Shown here: positions 1 to 6,870 of the stretch, one piece after another
Position numbering within the stretch: the first letter of the stretch is position 1
How the letters are laid out: every line of letters begins with the position of its first letter
Source of the DNA: Clostridiales bacterium
Lineage (GTDB): Bacteria; Bacillota; Clostridia; TANB77; CAG-508
Reading direction: 5' to 3'
DNA: 54,372 bases
Assembly: GCA_019419955.1 (NCBI GenBank)
Contig: JAHZIB010000008.1
Span: forward strand, 1 to 54,372
Position numbers and translations under genes: made by a program
Notes under the pieces: model-generated
Databases searched by the model: none
Told to the model about the DNA's origin: nothing
Seen by the model: only the letters and a program-made list of their open reading frames with translations

Positions 1-73
1 ATTATGTGTCTTTTTTATTTTTCAAAACCGGTATTTTAATTTTACCATTTGTAAAACTTTTTTTAAGGGGATA

Positions 74-225
74 CTAGATAAAGGTTTAATAAAATAATTG
101 TCCTGCAACAGGAGTTCTAGATAAAATCGTCTCGCTTCGTCCCGACGGAGCTCCCTGCTACACTCGCCAATTTTATCTAGAACATACCTGTGCGGACTTG
201 AAGTTTAATATAAACCATTATCTAG
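74..225. repeat. Large imperfect inverted-repeat element
   Basis: The segment is an imperfect inverted repeat with arms of about 50 bp. The innermost 14 bp (114-127 and 170-183) are perfect complements. Further out, GTCCTGCAACAGG pairs with CCTGTGCGGAC, and the ends pair through CTAGATAA...GGTTT against AAACC...TTATCTAG. The central loop (128-169) is conspicuously GC-rich in an AT-rich setting. No ORF is seen. It looks like a MITE-type or long-hairpin element; a cruciform or structured RNA is the alternative. The rest of 1-373 holds nothing else I can support. Confidence 0.55.
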
Positions 226-373
226 GAACCTAAGGTGACCCAACCTTGTTGTATGTGAGGAAATTGTTGTAAGTATTAGGATGTAAAAAACTCCATACAA
301 TGAAAAATTTCATAAATAAATTAGAATATACTGGAAAAGTTCAGAATATAGTGAAAGAAAATCAGAAAAGTAC

Positions 374-433
374 TTGACAAAAGAATAAAAATAGTGTAAA
401 GTATAATAGCATTACATAGTGATGCTATTATTT
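374..433 (+). promoter_or_regulatory. Promoter and 5' UTR hairpin of the ylxM-ffh operon
   Basis: TTGACA at 374-379 is followed after 17 bp by TAAAGT (397-402), overlapping a perfect TATAAT (402-407, spacing 22). Immediately downstream AATAGCAT pairs with ATGCTATT (about 405-429), followed by a short T-rich stretch. The hairpin overlaps the expected transcription start, so it could be an operator, an RNA-stabilising 5' hairpin or a weak attenuator. The element fits the operon that begins with ylxM. Confidence 0.6.
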
Positions 434-471
434 TACGTCCTAAGGAATGTAAGGAAGGGTTGTTGAATTCT

Positions 472-822
472 ATGGAAAGGAAAGTTGAAATAAGTATTCT
501 TTGCCAAATTTATGGCAAGCTTTTAACTGAAAAACAGTATGAGTTCATTGATGACTACTATAATAATGATTTATCACTTTCCGAAATAGCTGAAAACAAC
601 AATATTACAAGACAAGCTGTTAGAGATGTAATAAAAAAGGGGGAAAATAAACTTTTCGAGTTTGAGGAAAAGCTTTTGATTATGAAAAAGACTAGGAATC
701 AAGAAAAACAAATACAAGAAATAATTGAAGAACTGAATAAAATTACAGACAGCTCTTCAGATAAGAAAATTGAAAAGATACTTGATAATGTTAGAAAAGA
801 ATTGCTTTGTTTAAATTTTTAA
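472..822 (+). CDS. ylxM: YlxM/p13-like helix-turn-helix protein, SRP operon
   Basis: Small putative DNA-binding protein of the UPF0122 (YlxM/p13) family, conserved next to ffh in Gram-positive bacteria and proposed to modulate the signal recognition particle. The N-terminal half carries a sigma-70 region 4-like helix-turn-helix (LSLSEIAENNNITRQAVRD, about residues 30-52); the C-terminal half is charged and probably coiled. I start at ATG 472 (MERKVEIS), about 12 nt after the AAGGAAGGG Shine-Dalgarno at 451-459; in-frame TTG codons at 460 and 463 are alternatives. It is the first gene downstream of the promoter at 374 and precedes ffh by about 195 bp. Confidence 0.85.
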   Translation: MERKVEISILCQIYGKLLTEKQYEFIDDYYNNDLSLSEIAENNNITRQAVRDVIKKGENKLFEFEEKLLIMKKTRNQEKQIQEIIEELNKITDSSSDKKIEKILDNVRKELLCLNF

Positions 823-1016
823 AATAATTGGCATCTTATTGCAGAAAAGAATGTTTAAATCCTTTACATACACTCAGTATATATTCTGGTATTTTAATCG
901 ATTTTTTGCATTGTAATATATCAATTCTTTTATAAATTAGTTTTAGGAAGTTCTTACTAACTAAAATATTCAAGTAAGAAGCCCATTATTTTTAAATTTA
1001 ACTAAGGAGGGGTAGT

Positions 1017-2369
1017 GTGGCATTTGAGGGACTATCTGCTAAGTTACAAGAAGTAACGCGAAAATTAAGAGGTAAAGCAAGAATTACCGAATCCGATTTA
1101 AAGGAAATGTTAAGAGAAGTAAAGCTTGCACTTTTGGAAGCAGATGTAAATTATACAATTGTTAAAGAATTTATTAATACCATACAGGAAAAGGCTCTAG
1201 GCCAAGACGTTTTAAAGTCATTAACTCCTGGGCAACAAGTAATAAAAATAGTTAAGGATGAATTGGTAGAACTTCTTGGCGGAACGGAGAGCAAGATTAA
1301 TTTTACACCAAATCCACCAACAGTAATAATGCTTGTTGGACTTCAAGGTTCAGGAAAGACAACTACATCTGGAAAACTTGCAAATCTTCTAAGAAAACAA
1401 GGAAAGAAACCACTATTAGTTGCGTGTGATGTGTATAGGCCGGCTGCTATTAAACAATTGCAGGTAGTTGGAGGACAGTTAAATATACCAGTATATGCTA
1501 ATGAAAACACAAAAAACGTTGTACAAATTGCAAGACAGGCAATGGATTTAGCAATTAGCAAGTTGAATGATGTGGTAATACTTGATACGGCAGGCCGTTT
1601 GCATATAGATGAAGAACTTATGAATGAGCTTAAAAATGTTAAGACTAATGTTAAACCACATGAAATATTGCTTGTAGTAGATTCAATGACAGGACAGGAT
1701 GCGGTAAATGTTGCAAAAGCATTTGACGAGGCACTTGGAATAGATGGCGTAGTTTTAACAAAGCTTGATGGAGATACTAGAGGTGGTGCTGCAATTTCTG
1801 TAAAAAAGGTTACAGGTAGACCAATAAAATTTGCGGCAACCGGAGAAAAGCTAAGTGACATAGAAGTATTTCATCCAGAAAGAATGGCATCTAGAATTCT
1901 TGGAATGGGTGATGTACTTTCAATTATAGAAAAGGCAGAAGAGGCAATTGACTTAGAAGAAGCTGAAAAAATAGAAAAACAGCTAAAGAAGAAAAAGGAT
2001 TTAGATTTGGATGATTACTTAACACAGCTTAGACAAATAAAGAAAATGGGTTCTTTCTCGTCACTACTAAAAATGATTCCTGGTATGAATCAATTAAAAG
2101 ATGTTAAAGTGGATGATAAGGAATTTGTTAGAATTGAAGCTATAATTTCTTCTATGACTAAGGAGGAAAGGCAAAATCCAAAATTACTTAATGGAAATAG
2201 AAGGCTAAGGATTGCGAAGGGAAGCGGAACCTCAGTTCAAGAAATAAATAAATTCATGAAATCATTTGAAATGACACAAAAAATGATGAGACAGATGAAA
2301 GACAATAAGAATATGAAGAAGATGATGAAGGGAATTAACCCAGCTGACCTAAAGAATATGCTAAAATAG
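1017..2369 (+). CDS. ffh: Signal recognition particle GTPase Ffh
   Basis: Ffh/SRP54 binds the SRP RNA and signal peptides of nascent membrane and secreted proteins and delivers ribosomes to FtsY at the membrane. The 450-aa length is normal. The N domain covers about 1-90; the G domain follows with P-loop GLQGSGKTTT near residue 107, DTAGRLH near 190 and TKLDGDTRGG near 248; the methionine-rich M domain covers about 300-450 and contains SGTSVQEIN and the MMRQMKDNKNMKKMMKG tail. The start is GTG 1017, preceded by a strong AAGGAGGGG. It lies in the order ylxM-ffh-rpsP that is typical for Bacillota. Repeat element A begins directly after its stop codon. Confidence 0.97.
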   Translation: MAFEGLSAKLQEVTRKLRGKARITESDLKEMLREVKLALLEADVNYTIVKEFINTIQEKALGQDVLKSLTPGQQVIKIVKDELVELLGGTESKINFTPNPPTVIMLVGLQGSGKTTTSGKLANLLRKQGKKPLLVACDVYRPAAIKQLQVVGGQLNIPVYANENTKNVVQIARQAMDLAISKLNDVVILDTAGRLHIDEELMNELKNVKTNVKPHEILLVVDSMTGQDAVNVAKAFDEALGIDGVVLTKLDGDTRGGAAISVKKVTGRPIKFAATGEKLSDIEVFHPERMASRILGMGDVLSIIEKAEEAIDLEEAEKIEKQLKKKKDLDLDDYLTQLRQIKKMGSFSSLLKMIPGMNQLKDVKVDDKEFVRIEAIISSMTKEERQNPKLLNGNRRLRIAKGSGTSVQEINKFMKSFEMTQKMMRQMKDNKNMKKMMKGINPADLKNMLK

Positions 2370-2486
2370 TTTGCAAATAATTGTTTTGGGTGTTGTTAAA
2401 CTTTATAGAGGAGTTTTCTTGATGTATACAAGTAGACTTTAGTTTATAAATTGGTTGAATATCCAAAACCCAACTATTTACAAATT
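2370..2486 (+). repeat. Post-stop inverted-repeat element, copy A
   Basis: The segment begins at the base after the ffh stop codon with TTTGCAAATAATTG and ends with the imperfect complement CCAAAACCCAACTATTTACAAA. It matches copies at 10782 and 33763, which also begin directly after a stop codon (shared core TTGC-AAATAAT, then GTTTTGG and GTTGTT). The ends can fold into a long hairpin. It may act as an intercistronic RNA element. Confidence 0.5.
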
Positions 2487-2557
2487 TAAGGAAAAAGCAA
2501 TAAATAATTAGATATTAATTTTAAATATATATTAAAATTTTTTGGGAGGTGAATTAA

Positions 2558-2791
2558 ATGGTAAAGATAAGATTACAAAGACAAGGCGCTAAGAAAGCTC
2601 CATTCTACCATATAGTAGTTGCAGATTCTAGAAGCCCTAGAGATGGAAAAATAATTGAAAAAATAGGAACATATAATCCTATGACAGAACCATCTACAAT
2701 TGTTTTAGATAAAGAAAAAGTAGAAAAATGGGTAAAAAATGGTGCAAAACCAACAGATACTGTAAAAAGACTAATCGAACTTGCAAAATAG
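2558..2791 (+). CDS. rpsP: 30S ribosomal protein S16
   Basis: Ribosomal protein S16, a small-subunit assembly protein that binds 16S rRNA. The N-terminal signature MVKIRLQRQGAKKAPFYHI and the SRSPRDGKIIEKIGTYNP block are diagnostic. At 77 aa it is slightly shorter than the 80-90 aa typical of the family but is complete at both ends. ATG 2558 is preceded by TTGGGAGGTG. It follows ffh and precedes khpA as in most Bacillota. Confidence 0.97.
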   Translation: MVKIRLQRQGAKKAPFYHIVVADSRSPRDGKIIEKIGTYNPMTEPSTIVLDKEKVEKWVKNGAKPTDTVKRLIELAK

Positions 2792-2893
2792 TTTGTTAAT
2801 GCCCAATAAGTTAAATATGACTTTAAGTGACTTGAGTACAAATAAAAATTAATCTCATTTCTAATACGATATTAGGAATAGAAAGGACGCATT

Positions 2894-3124
2894 ATGAAAC
2901 ATGCTTTAGAAGCAATCATAAGAAACATAGTAGAAAACCAAGATGCCGTTTCTATAGAAGAAATTGAAGAAGCGGATAGAACAATTTTTAAAGTTAAAGT
3001 TTCAACAGAAGATATGGGTAGAGTAATAGGAAAACAAGGAAAAGTTGCAAACTCTATTCGTATAGTTATGAAAGCTTTGGCTGCAAAGGAGAAGAAAAAA
3101 CTAACTATAGAATTTATTGATTAA
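2894..3124 (+). CDS. khpA: KhpA-type KH-domain RNA-binding protein
   Basis: Small single-KH-domain RNA-binding protein (YlqC/KhpA family) that in other Bacillota partners with KhpB/EloR and affects cell division and RNA metabolism. The KH GxxG loop is seen as GRVIGKQGKVANSIR around residues 43-57. The length of 76 aa is standard. ATG 2894 follows GAAAGGACGC. Its location between rpsP and rimM is the conserved one. An upstream CTAATACGATATTAG partial palindrome at about 2860-2875 could be a local hairpin; its role is unknown. Confidence 0.93.
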   Translation: MKHALEAIIRNIVENQDAVSIEEIEEADRTIFKVKVSTEDMGRVIGKQGKVANSIRIVMKALAAKEKKKLTIEFID

Positions 3125-3171
3125 TTATGAATGAAAATTTAAAATACCTAATAAAATGATTGAGGTTAGAC

Positions 3172-3681
3172 ATGAAGCAAGAATATTTTGAAGTTGGTCA
3201 AATTGTAAATACATTTGGAATAAAAGGATTTGTAAAAATAGTTCCGTTTACTGATGACATGGAAAGGTTTGAAGAACTTAGAAGTGTATTAGTTGTCAAG
3301 CAAAAGCAACTAATAGAAATGGAAATTGAAGAAGTTAAATATCATAAAAACTTAGTGTTAGTAAAATTTAAAGGCATTGAAGATATTAATATGGCAGAAA
3401 AATACAAAGGATGTTATATAAAGATAAAAAGGAAGGATGCTAGGACGCTTCCAAAAGATACATATTTTATAGCAGACTTAATTGGAATTAGTGTATACGA
3501 CGATGCTGGTAATTTACTTGGAAAAGTGGATGATATATTTAACAACAAAAGCCACGATATTTATGTAATAAAAGATGATCTAGGAAAACAAATATTACTA
3601 CCGTCTACAAAAGAAGTAATAAAAGATGTGGATGTAGATAATGGCAAGATTGTTGTTCACTTAATTGATGGTTTAGTTTAG
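3172..3681 (+). CDS. rimM: Ribosome maturation factor RimM
   Basis: RimM assists assembly of the 30S head by binding S19. The N-terminal beta-barrel domain has VGQIVNTFGIKGFVKI; the C-terminal PRC-barrel has YFIADLIGISVYDDAGNLLGKV and DIYVI...LLPSTKEVI. I choose ATG 3172 (MKQEYFEVGQIV, 169 aa) because TGAGG at 3161-3165 is correctly spaced from it; an in-frame TTG at 3160 would overlap that ribosome binding site. It sits between khpA and trmD, as usual. Confidence 0.94.
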   Translation: MKQEYFEVGQIVNTFGIKGFVKIVPFTDDMERFEELRSVLVVKQKQLIEMEIEEVKYHKNLVLVKFKGIEDINMAEKYKGCYIKIKRKDARTLPKDTYFIADLIGISVYDDAGNLLGKVDDIFNNKSHDIYVIKDDLGKQILLPSTKEVIKDVDVDNGKIVVHLIDGLV

Positions 3682-3729
3682 AAAATAAACTTCGCTTTGT
3701 GTTGTAAAAAGCAAATAAATGGAGGAAAG

Positions 3730-4398
3730 ATGAAATTTGATATACTTACACTTTTTCCAGAAATGTTTAAACAATTGAGTGAAAGCATTATTGGAAGAGC
3801 ACAAGAAAGAGGACTAATAGATATAAATTTAATAAATATTAGAGACTTTTCTAAGGATAAACACAAAAAAGTTGATGATACACCATATGGTGGAGGAGCA
3901 GGGATGGTATTGATGCCAGATGTTGTATATGATGCTTATAGCTCTATACAAAATAAAAATGGTAAGGTAATATATCTATCCCCACAAGGAAAGGTGCTTG
4001 ACCAAAAAAAAGTGAAAGAATTATCAAATGAAGAAAATCTTATTCTACTATGCGGACATTATGAAGGAATAGACCAAAGAGTTCTAGACGAGATAGTGGA
4101 TGAGGAAATTTCTATAGGAGATTATGTGCTAACAGGAGGAGAGTTACCAGCAATGGTGCTGATAGATGCTGTTAGTAGACATATAAAAGGTGTGTTGAGC
4201 GATGAATCTACTAAGGAAGAATCTTTTTCAAACAATAGATTAGAATATCCTCAGTATACTAGACCAGAAGTGTTTAGAGGAAAAAGAGTTCCAGAAGTGT
4301 TGATTTCTGGGCATCATGGAAATATAAAAAAGTGGAGAGATGAACAATCTCTTGAAATTACAAAAATCAAAAGACCAGATTTATTAAAATTAAAATAA
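3730..4398 (+). CDS. trmD: tRNA (guanine-N1)-methyltransferase TrmD
   Basis: SPOUT-family enzyme that makes m1G37 in tRNAs with a G at position 36, using S-adenosylmethionine; it prevents +1 frameshifting. The trefoil-knot SAM site is visible: DTPYGGGAGMV, LLCGHYEGIDQRV and SIGDYVLTGGELPAMVLIDA. The start is ATG 3730, with GGAGG at 3721-3725; a longer frame from 3697 (MCCKKQINGG) would read through the ribosome binding site and is not preferred. The resulting 222 aa is slightly shorter than typical (about 240) but has both domains. Confidence 0.95.
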   Translation: MKFDILTLFPEMFKQLSESIIGRAQERGLIDINLINIRDFSKDKHKKVDDTPYGGGAGMVLMPDVVYDAYSSIQNKNGKVIYLSPQGKVLDQKKVKELSNEENLILLCGHYEGIDQRVLDEIVDEEISIGDYVLTGGELPAMVLIDAVSRHIKGVLSDESTKEESFSNNRLEYPQYTRPEVFRGKRVPEVLISGHHGNIKKWRDEQSLEITKIKRPDLLKLK

Positions 4399-4415
4399 GA
4401 AAGGAGGATATCATA

Positions 4416-4961
4416 ATGGATATCATAAAATCAATAGAACATGAACAATTGAAAAATAAGATACCTGAACTTAAAATTGGTAATACTGTAAGAGTACACC
4501 AAAAGATTAAGGAAGGAAACAGAGAGAGAATCCAAGTATTTGAAGGAATTATAATTAAAAAACAAGGTGGCGGACTAAATGCAACGTTTACTGTAAGAAA
4601 AATAGCTTATGGTGTAGGTGTCGAAAAGACATTTTTAGTACACTCACCAATGGTGGAAAAAGTGGAGGTAGTAAGAGTTGGTAAAGTTAGACGTGCTAAA
4701 TTATACTACTTAAGAGACAGAATAGGTAAAGCAGCTAAAACTAAAGAGGATACAGGAGCAAGAATAGAAAATAGGGAAATCGTTATCAAAGCTGATGATA
4801 TGCCAGAAGAAGCACTAGCTGCAGAGACAGATGCTGCAGTAGCACCAGAGGAAGCTCCAGCTATTGAAACAGAAACACCAGAAGTAGTAGAGACTGTTGA
4901 TACAGTGAAAGAAGAACCCGTTGAAACAGTGAAGGAAGAGCCTGTGAAAGAAGATAAATAA
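4416..4961 (+). CDS. rplS: 50S ribosomal protein L19 with an acidic C-terminal extension
   Basis: L19 lies at the 30S/50S interface. Residues 1 to about 115 are a normal L19 (GNTVRVHQKIKEGNRERIQVFEG; VRRAKLYYLRDR...GKAAK). The family normally ends near residue 115, but here a further ~60-residue, low-complexity tail rich in Glu, Ala, Pro, Val and Thr follows, with tandem VKEEPVE-type repeats and a final KEDK. The tail stays open to the stop codon in the same frame, so it is encoded and not a frameshift artefact. ATG 4416 follows AAGGAGGATATC. It is the last gene of the operon; the minus-strand terminator at 4987-5008 lies just downstream. Confidence 0.95.
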   Translation: MDIIKSIEHEQLKNKIPELKIGNTVRVHQKIKEGNRERIQVFEGIIIKKQGGGLNATFTVRKIAYGVGVEKTFLVHSPMVEKVEVVRVGKVRRAKLYYLRDRIGKAAKTKEDTGARIENREIVIKADDMPEEALAAETDAAVAPEEAPAIETETPEVVETVDTVKEEPVETVKEEPVKEDK

Positions 4962-4976
4962 TATTATTAAAAATAT

Positions 4977-5240
4977 TAAAAAAATGCCCCCACCCTAGCG
5001 GTGGGGGTGAACTACAGGAAGAACCTGCAATTCTTAGGAGGATTACACATATGAATATCAATTGTAGGTAGGTTGTTATAAGTTTCATTGAAAGGAGATG
5101 TCAAAGAGAGATCAGTAAAGAAAATGTAACCTACAATTGAAGGACTCAAAAAACAAAATAAAAATTGTTTTTTGCAACCTCCTTGATTGAGTTGACCATT
5201 ATAAGTCACTCCTATTATGTATTTTCACTCATGTGAATAT
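4977..5240 (-). ncRNA. Putative minus-strand structured RNA
   Basis: On the minus strand a promoter (TTTACA 5274-5269, 18 bp, TATAAT 5250-5245) precedes about 260 nt that end in a textbook intrinsic terminator: a perfect CCCCCACC/GGTGGGGG stem (4987-5008) followed by CATTTTTTT. Between them, reading the minus strand, AAGGAGGTT can pair with AATCCTCCT to close a multibranch fold, CAAAAAACAA/TTGTTTTTTG forms a 10-bp hairpin, and CAATTGTAGGTT pairs with AACCTACctaCAATTG. A short ORF beginning MVNSIKEVAKN (ATG near 5197, AGGAG upstream) and an overlapping 65-codon GTG frame exist, so a small peptide mRNA is an alternative. I do not recognise a known RNA family. Confidence 0.45.
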
Positions 5241-5244
5241 ATAT

Positions 5245-5274
5245 ATTATAACATAACTTTCCATAAAATGTAAA
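5245..5274 (-). promoter_or_regulatory. Promoter of the minus-strand transcript
   Basis: On the minus strand TTTACA (5274-5269) and a perfect TATAAT (5250-5245) are separated by 18 bp. No annotated minus-strand gene follows; the transcript would run to the strong terminator at 4987-5008. Confidence 0.5.
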
Positions 5275-5279
5275 CCTTT

Positions 5280-5551
5280 TTTTGAAAAAATAATAAAAAA
5301 TTGATAAATTGTTACAAAATAGTTGATATTACTATATATCCAATTAATTTTTTTCTTTACAATCAACCTAAAATATTATATAATACTCAAAGCAACAAAA
5401 TTTATATCAAAATAACAATAATTAATTAATGCATAATAATTGTACACATAGTTAAAGAAATATTACAAAAATATAACAGTGTTACAACAATATTAAATAA
5501 TTATTACAATTATGTAATTTTTATTGACATATTATAAATAACAGTTAAAAT
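5280..5551 (+). promoter_or_regulatory. AT-rich regulatory region and rsmD promoter
   Basis: The gap 5280-5579 is extremely AT-rich and contains repeated TTACAA words (about 5312, 5354, 5463, 5482, 5503), including GTTACAACAATATTA and a palindromic ATTACAATTATGTAAT around 5502-5518. These resemble the region at 21213-21290. The rsmD promoter follows: TTGACA 5524-5529, 16 bp, TAAAAT 5546-5551. The repeats suggest a regulator-binding region, which is inference. Confidence 0.5.
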
Positions 5552-5579
5552 ATATGTAAGTAAATTAAGAGGTATTTTT

Positions 5580-6140
5580 ATGAGAGTAATTAGTGGAAGT
5601 GCCAGAGGAACAAAACTCAGTTCTATTGAAAGTGACAATACTAGACCGACATTAGATAGAGTGAAAGAGTCTCTTTTTAATATTTTACAAAATAAGATTT
5701 ATGGCTCTGTTGTTTTTGATTTGTTTGCTGGTAGTGGAGCTATCGGAATAGAATTTATAAGTAGAGGGGCAAAAAAAACATATTTTTGTGAGCACTCACA
5801 CGACGTAGCTATGTTTCTTAGAAGAAACCTTGAAAAAACGAAGTTTATTAATAAATCAGAAATTTTTGAATGCGATTATAATGTGGCTTTAAAAAATCTG
5901 AGTGGCCAAGGGGTTAAGTTTGATTATATATATATTGATGCGCCATACAAAGATGATATTGCTGTAAAAGCTGTAAAAAAAGTTATAGATTTGGATTTAT
6001 TAAATAAAGATGGAACAATAATTATAGAAACGGATGAAAAAGATAGGGATATAGAAGAATTAGAAAAAATACAAGTAACAGTAGGTGATTTAAGAAAATA
6101 TGGAAGAGCTTGGCTGATATTCTTAAATCGAAAGGAGTAG
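5580..6140 (+). CDS. rsmD: 16S rRNA (guanine966-N2)-methyltransferase RsmD
   Basis: Rossmann-fold methyltransferase that modifies G966 of 16S rRNA in assembled 30S subunits. MRVISGSARGTKLSS and TRPTLDRVKESLFNIL are the family's N-terminal signature; the SAM motif is DLFAGSGAIGIEFISRGA (about residues 44-61). The catalytic motif reads DAPY where DPPY is usual, a Pro to Ala change. The length of 186 aa is normal. AAGAGGT precedes ATG 5580, and its own promoter lies at 5524-5551. It is 4 bp from the next gene and probably co-transcribed with it. Confidence 0.93.
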   Translation: MRVISGSARGTKLSSIESDNTRPTLDRVKESLFNILQNKIYGSVVFDLFAGSGAIGIEFISRGAKKTYFCEHSHDVAMFLRRNLEKTKFINKSEIFECDYNVALKNLSGQGVKFDYIYIDAPYKDDIAVKAVKKVIDLDLLNKDGTIIIETDEKDRDIEELEKIQVTVGDLRKYGRAWLIFLNRKE

Positions 6141-6144
6141 GATT

Positions 6145-6582
6145 ATGGAAATATTTACATTATTAGAAGCATTAGAGGATATGTTAGACAAGAGCAGAAA
6201 TGTACCATTTTCTAGTAAGTGTATAGTAAATAAAGAAGATATATTAGATATTGTTAAAGAGATACGTCTAAAATTGCCTGATGAACTTAAGCAGGCAAAA
6301 TGGATAAAGGAAGAAAGACAAAGAATTTTAGTCGAGGCACAAAATGAAGCAGATGAAATAATAAAGGAAGCAGAGAATAGGATTATTTCTATGATTGATG
6401 AACACGAAATTACTAAAAAGGCTTACGAAAAAAAAGTGGAAATAATTGAAACTGCAAATGAGATGTCTAGAGAAATAAAGAGTGGCACAGAGGAGTATGC
6501 AGATGGTGTTTTAGCTGGAATTGAAGTTGCATTAGAAGATGCATTAAAGGTTATAAAAAATAACAGAAAAGAATTAAAATAA
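6145..6582 (+). CDS. Small coiled-coil protein, function unknown
   Basis: A 145-aa soluble protein, strongly charged and mostly helical. Residues about 50-115 form a long coiled coil (WIKEERQRILVEAQNEADEI and following Glu/Lys-rich helix). The pattern resembles the ATPase-like / ATP synthase B-subunit-type helical proteins often found beside rsmD in Clostridia, but no catalytic motif is visible, so an enzymatic role is not supported. It begins 4 bp after rsmD with GGAG at its start and ends just before the hairpin at 6606-6648. Confidence 0.75.
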   Translation: MEIFTLLEALEDMLDKSRNVPFSSKCIVNKEDILDIVKEIRLKLPDELKQAKWIKEERQRILVEAQNEADEIIKEAENRIISMIDEHEITKKAYEKKVEIIETANEMSREIKSGTEEYADGVLAGIEVALEDALKVIKNNRKELK

Positions 6583-6605
6583 AAACAGCGAAAAAAGAAA
6601 AATGG

Positions 6606-6648
6606 ATGCAGTTATTCACAATTTTTGAAAATATGTGGATAACTGCAT
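6606..6648 (+). terminator. Strong hairpin after the rsmD operon
   Basis: ATGCAGTTATTCACA (6606-6620) pairs with TGTGGATAACTGCAT (6634-6648) over 15 positions with one wobble. There is no long T-tract, so it may be a terminator without a classical U-run or an mRNA 3'-end stabiliser. The rest of 6583-6800 shows nothing else clear. Confidence 0.5.
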
Positions 6649-6800
6649 TTGTGATGCATTAGAAACTGCGAATAATGAAGAAAGATTGACTTATATACAT
6701 ACCATTTTCCAAATCTGCACATCCAAAGGATGGTTACGAGTTGCCATATAGGAATATTATTATCGTATAACAAAATTTTTAACAATTTAAAAAATATTGT

Positions 6801-6828
6801 TTGCTTTTCTAAAACCTTGTGATATAAT
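6801..6828 (+). promoter_or_regulatory. Promoter of ftsK
   Basis: TTGCTT (6801-6806) and a perfect TATAAT (6823-6828) are separated by 16 bp. The ftsK start lies about 40 bp further, behind AAAGGAGG. Confidence 0.6.
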
Positions 6829-6870
6829 ACAAAAGGAAAAGATTGTATACAGCAAAAGGAGGAAAAAGCC

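Noticed and set aside
1..459. Possible tail of an upstream gene or tRNA
   Set aside because: No open frame of useful length and no cloverleaf; only the inverted repeat and the promoter could be supported.
1343..1861. Long minus-strand ORFs inside ffh, ftsK, radA, dnaE and others
   Set aside because: Shadows of coding sequence with AT-rich codon bias; no ribosome site, no homology.
5012..5209. 65-codon minus-strand ORF (MTYNGQLNQ...)
   Set aside because: Overlaps the candidate RNA and its pairing regions; the GTG start is too close to AGGAG and the sequence looks random. A very short MVNSIKEVAKN frame is equally possible. Kept as part of the RNA feature only.
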